The notes beneath the pieces were generated by a model. That model was not told where the DNA came from. It worked only from the letters and a program-made list of their open reading frames with translations, and did not search any database. A DNA stretch of 36,726 nt from Rhodobacteraceae bacterium PARR1 (GTDB taxonomy: Bacteria > Pseudomonadota > Alphaproteobacteria > Rhodobacterales > Rhodobacteraceae). The position numbers were made by a program, and so were the translations under genes. The stretch's first letter is position 1. Each line of letters opens with the position of its first letter. Shown here piece by piece: positions 35,066 to 36,726 of this stretch. The stretch spans positions 1 through 36,726 of the forward strand of contig NKIT01000021.1 of assembly GCA_002256185.1 (NCBI GenBank). Reading direction: 5' to 3'.

Positions 35066-35084
35066 GCCGGTTCCCGGCCATTTT
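35066..35084 (+). terminator. Hairpin terminator candidate after the methyltransferase gene
   Basis: GCCGG-TTC-CCGGC forms a 5-bp stem followed by CATTTT, 18 bp after the stop. The stem is short. A second perfect hairpin, GGCCG-ACAT-CGGCC (35112-35125), lies just downstream. Confidence 0.45.
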
Positions 35085-35303
35085 GCCGCACCGCAGAAAG
35101 GCGGACCTCAAGGCCGACATCGGCCATTGATTCTGGTGGTTTCTGCATATGTTGCGGAACATTTTGCCGCAGGCCGCCGCGCTGGTGCCGCCGGTCTGCA
35201 AATCTTGACCATAATGGTCGCGTTCACGGTTGCTTGACGGTTGCGGGCTAGGTCTGCCTCTGCTAAAGCCCCCCGAAATCATCAGACGCATACACACGTG
35301 TGC

Positions 35304-35360
35304 GCCCCGGACAGACCTTGGCCTTGGCAAACTTTCGCCTAAGTCTTGGTCCGCAGGGGC
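35304..35360 (+). promoter_or_regulatory. Stem-loop in the atpH leader
   Basis: GCCCC-GGAC-AGAC (35304 onward) can pair with GTCT-TG-GTCC-GCA-GGGGC (ending 35360), giving 13 pairs with two bulges, with a small GGC...GCC pair inside the loop. It ends 21 bases before the GTG start of atpH. It may affect translation or stability of the atp mRNA. Confidence 0.4.
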
Positions 35361-35381
35361 CGAGACAGCGGAAGGGTTGAC

Positions 35382-35942
35382 GTGTCCGAACCAGCTTCGA
35401 TCTCCTCCGGCATTGCCGCACGCTACGCCACTGCGCTTTTCGACCTTGCAAAGGAAGAAGGCGCCTTGGCCCAGCTTGAGGCCGATGCCGATGCGCTTTC
35501 GGCGGCGCTTGCCGTCAGCGACGACCTGCGGGCGGTGATCGCCAGCCCGGTCATCACCCGTGATGAACAGGCCGGTGCGATGGCCGCCATCAGCCGCGCG
35601 ATGAACCTTTCGGGGCTGACGGCCAGCACCTTGGGCCTGATGGCATCCAAGCGCCGGTTGTTCGTGCTGCCGCAGATGGCCGCTGACCTGTCTGCCCGCA
35701 TCGCTGCGGAAAAGGGCGAAGTGACCGCCGAAGTGACCAGCGCCGCTGCGCTGACCTCCGATCAGGCCGCAAAACTGACGGCCACGCTGAAAGCGAAGAT
35801 CGGCAAGGACGTGAAACTGAAAACCGCTGTCGATGAAACCCTCATCGGCGGTCTCGTCGTCAAGCTCGGCTCGACCATGATCGACACCTCGGTCAAATCG
35901 AAGCTCGCGGCTCTCCAGAATGCAATGAAAGAGGTTGGGTGA
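35382..35942 (+). CDS. atpH: F-type ATP synthase subunit delta
   Basis: The delta subunit links F1 to the peripheral stalk of ATP synthase. The 186-residue protein begins [20 protein letters not shown], usual for alphaproteobacterial AtpH, and ends [20 protein letters not shown] plus MKEVG, the conserved C-terminal motif. The GTG at 35382 is chosen because GGAAGG lies about seven bases upstream and homology begins there; an ATG at 35346 adds 12 unlike residues. Its TGA stop shares one base with the atpA ATG. This begins the atpHAGDC operon. Confidence 0.96.
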   Translation: MSEPASISSGIAARYATALFDLAKEEGALAQLEADADALSAALAVSDDLRAVIASPVITRDEQAGAMAAISRAMNLSGLTASTLGLMASKRRLFVLPQMAADLSARIAAEKGEVTAEVTSAAALTSDQAAKLTATLKAKIGKDVKLKTAVDETLIGGLVVKLGSTMIDTSVKSKLAALQNAMKEVG

Positions 35943-36726
35943 TGGGAATCCAGGCTGCTGAGATCTCTGCGATCCTCAAGGAGCAGATCAAGAACTTCGG
36001 CAAGGACGCTGAAGTTTCCGAAGTGGGTCGCGTGCTGAGCGTCGGCGACGGGATTGCCCGCGTCCACGGGCTGGACAATGTCCAAGCCGGTGAGATGGTG
36101 GAATTCCCCGGCGGCATCCGCGGGATGGCGCTGAACCTTGAAGTCGATAACGTCGGTATCGTTATCTTCGGGTCCGACCAGGACATCAAGGAAGGCGACG
36201 TCGTCAAGCGCACCAAGTCCATCGTGGACGTGCCCGCTGGCAACGCTCTGCTCGGTCGTGTTGTTGACGGTCTGGGCAACCCGATCGACGGCAAAGGCCC
36301 GATCGCCGCGACCGAGCGTCGCGTGGCTGACGTCAAGGCCCCCGGCATCATCCCGCGCAAATCGGTGCATGAGCCGATGGCAACCGGCCTGAAAGCCGTG
36401 GACGCCATGATCCCCGTTGGCCGCGGCCAGCGCGAACTGATCATCGGTGACCGTCAGACCGGCAAAACCGCCGTGGCGCTGGACACCATCCTGAACCAGA
36501 AGTCGTATAACGACGCCGCTGGCGATGATGAATCCAAGAAGCTCTACTGCATCTACGTCGCCATCGGTCAAAAGCGTTCGACCGTGGCGCAGTTGGTGAA
36601 GAAGCTGGAAGAGACCGGCGCGATTGACTACACGATCGTTGTCGCGGCCACCGCCTCTGACCCGGCCCCGATGCAGTTCCTGGCCCCCTATTCGGCGACC
36701 GCGATGGCGGAATTCTTCCGCGACAA
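35942..36726 (+). CDS. atpA: F-type ATP synthase subunit alpha, 3'-truncated by window end
   Basis: The non-catalytic nucleotide-binding alpha subunit of F1. The first 261 codons are present, beginning [20 protein letters not shown]. The N-terminal beta barrel (about 25-95, [20 protein letters not shown]) is followed by the nucleotide domain with Walker A GDRQTGKT at 169-176. The sequence runs off the right edge in [21 protein letters not shown]. Expected full length is near 512 residues. Confidence 0.97.
   Translation, partial: MGIQAAEISAILKEQIKNFGKDAEVSEVGRVLSVGDGIARVHGLDNVQAGEMVEFPGGIRGMALNLEVDNVGIVIFGSDQDIKEGDVVKRTKSIVDVPAGNALLGRVVDGLGNPIDGKGPIAATERRVADVKAPGIIPRKSVHEPMATGLKAVDAMIPVGRGQRELIIGDRQTGKTAVALDTILNQKSYNDAAGDDESKKLYCIYVAIGQKRSTVAQLVKKLEETGAIDYTIVVAATASDPAPMQFLAPYSATAMAEFFRD

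Larger units (their letters stand above)
35048..35381. promoter_or_regulatory. 334-bp gap upstream of the ATP synthase genes with repeats and dyads
   Basis: No gene is seen here. It holds two exact copies of ATTTTGCCGCA (35080-35090 and 35161-35171), the second within a TGCGG...CCGCA inverted pair; a 13-bp dyad GACCATAATGGTC (35207-35219); a possible promoter TTGCGG-17-TAAAGC (35241-35246 and 35264-35269); and a CACACGTGTG palindrome (35293-35302). It is the likely control region of the atp operon. The promoter call is weak. Confidence 0.4.

Noticed and set aside
35762-36571. Long minus-strand frame across atpH and atpA
   Set aside because: It is a shadow of two conserved ATP synthase genes.
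1-36726. tRNA genes, CRISPR arrays, insertion sequences or prophage
   Set aside because: No cloverleaf-like sequence, regularly spaced repeats, transposase or phage genes were recognised on reading both strands; a tRNAscan or ISfinder run was not possible.

Overview
The window is a chromosomal segment from an alphaproteobacterium, most likely a member of the Rhodobacteraceae (Rhodobacter, Gemmobacter or Tabrizicola-like). The evidence is high GC with matching codon use throughout, the atpH-atpA order at the right edge, the trx / LON-domain / Trm112 operon, the hisC-tyrC-extensin group, the ExbB plus OmpA-like pair, and the Hint-domain and LpxR-type proteins seen in this family. No tRNA, rRNA, insertion sequence, prophage gene or CRISPR array was seen. 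Most genes are ordinary core or shell genes.

Layout, left to right. (1) 1-7.6 kb: the 3' end of accA; a secreted caspase-like protein with no catalytic Cys and two peptidoglycan-binding-like domains; a lone rfbC (dTDP-rhamnose branch); an SGNH esterase; the operon of a CnoX-like thioredoxin, a LON N-terminal-domain protein and Trm112; then an Lrp/AsnC regulator divergent from alanine dehydrogenase. (2) 7.6-9.7 kb: mscL and an MttB-type corrinoid methyltransferase without pyrrolysine. (3) 9.8-17.5 kb: a carbohydrate cassette made of a LacI-type repressor divergent from a cytoplasmic GH78 alpha-L-rhamnosidase, followed by a complete CUT1 ABC importer. A 16-bp perfect palindrome in the divergent gap is the likely operator. 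A strong intercistronic hairpin separates the binding-protein gene from the permease genes, and a terminator closes the operon. (4) 17.5-20.8 kb: a GlxA/AraC-type regulator, an LpxR-like outer-membrane lipid A deacylase and a Hint-domain protein. (5) 20.8-26.3 kb: rpsD with a strikingly structured leader, a YqhA-like membrane protein, hisC, tyrC, an extensin-like M15-type protein and a DUF2125 protein. (6) 26.4-33.1 kb: a ChaC-type cyclotransferase; an ExbB/MotA-like motor protein with an OmpA-domain partner whose C-terminus is broken by a small deletion; an M23 peptidase overlapping clpA. (7) 33.4-36.7 kb: gloB divergent from a methyltransferase, a 334-bp gap rich in dyads, then atpH and the start of atpA.

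How the genes fit together. The cassette at 9.8-17.4 kb looks like a self-contained uptake and hydrolysis unit for a rhamnose-containing oligosaccharide or glycoside. The substrate would be bound in the periplasm, imported intact and hydrolysed inside the cell, under a LacI repressor. Rhamnose catabolic genes are not in the window. Several other genes act on the envelope: the pseudocaspase, extensin-like protein, ExbB/OmpA pair, M23 peptidase and LpxR. The observations most worth following up are the rpsD leader (promoter, terminator-like hairpin, two stems with the same GCAA loop, and a stem covering the ribosome binding site), the deletion in the OmpA-like gene, the dead caspase-like protein, and the operator plus rhamnoside cassette. 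I found no clear defence system or other wholly new multi-gene system.
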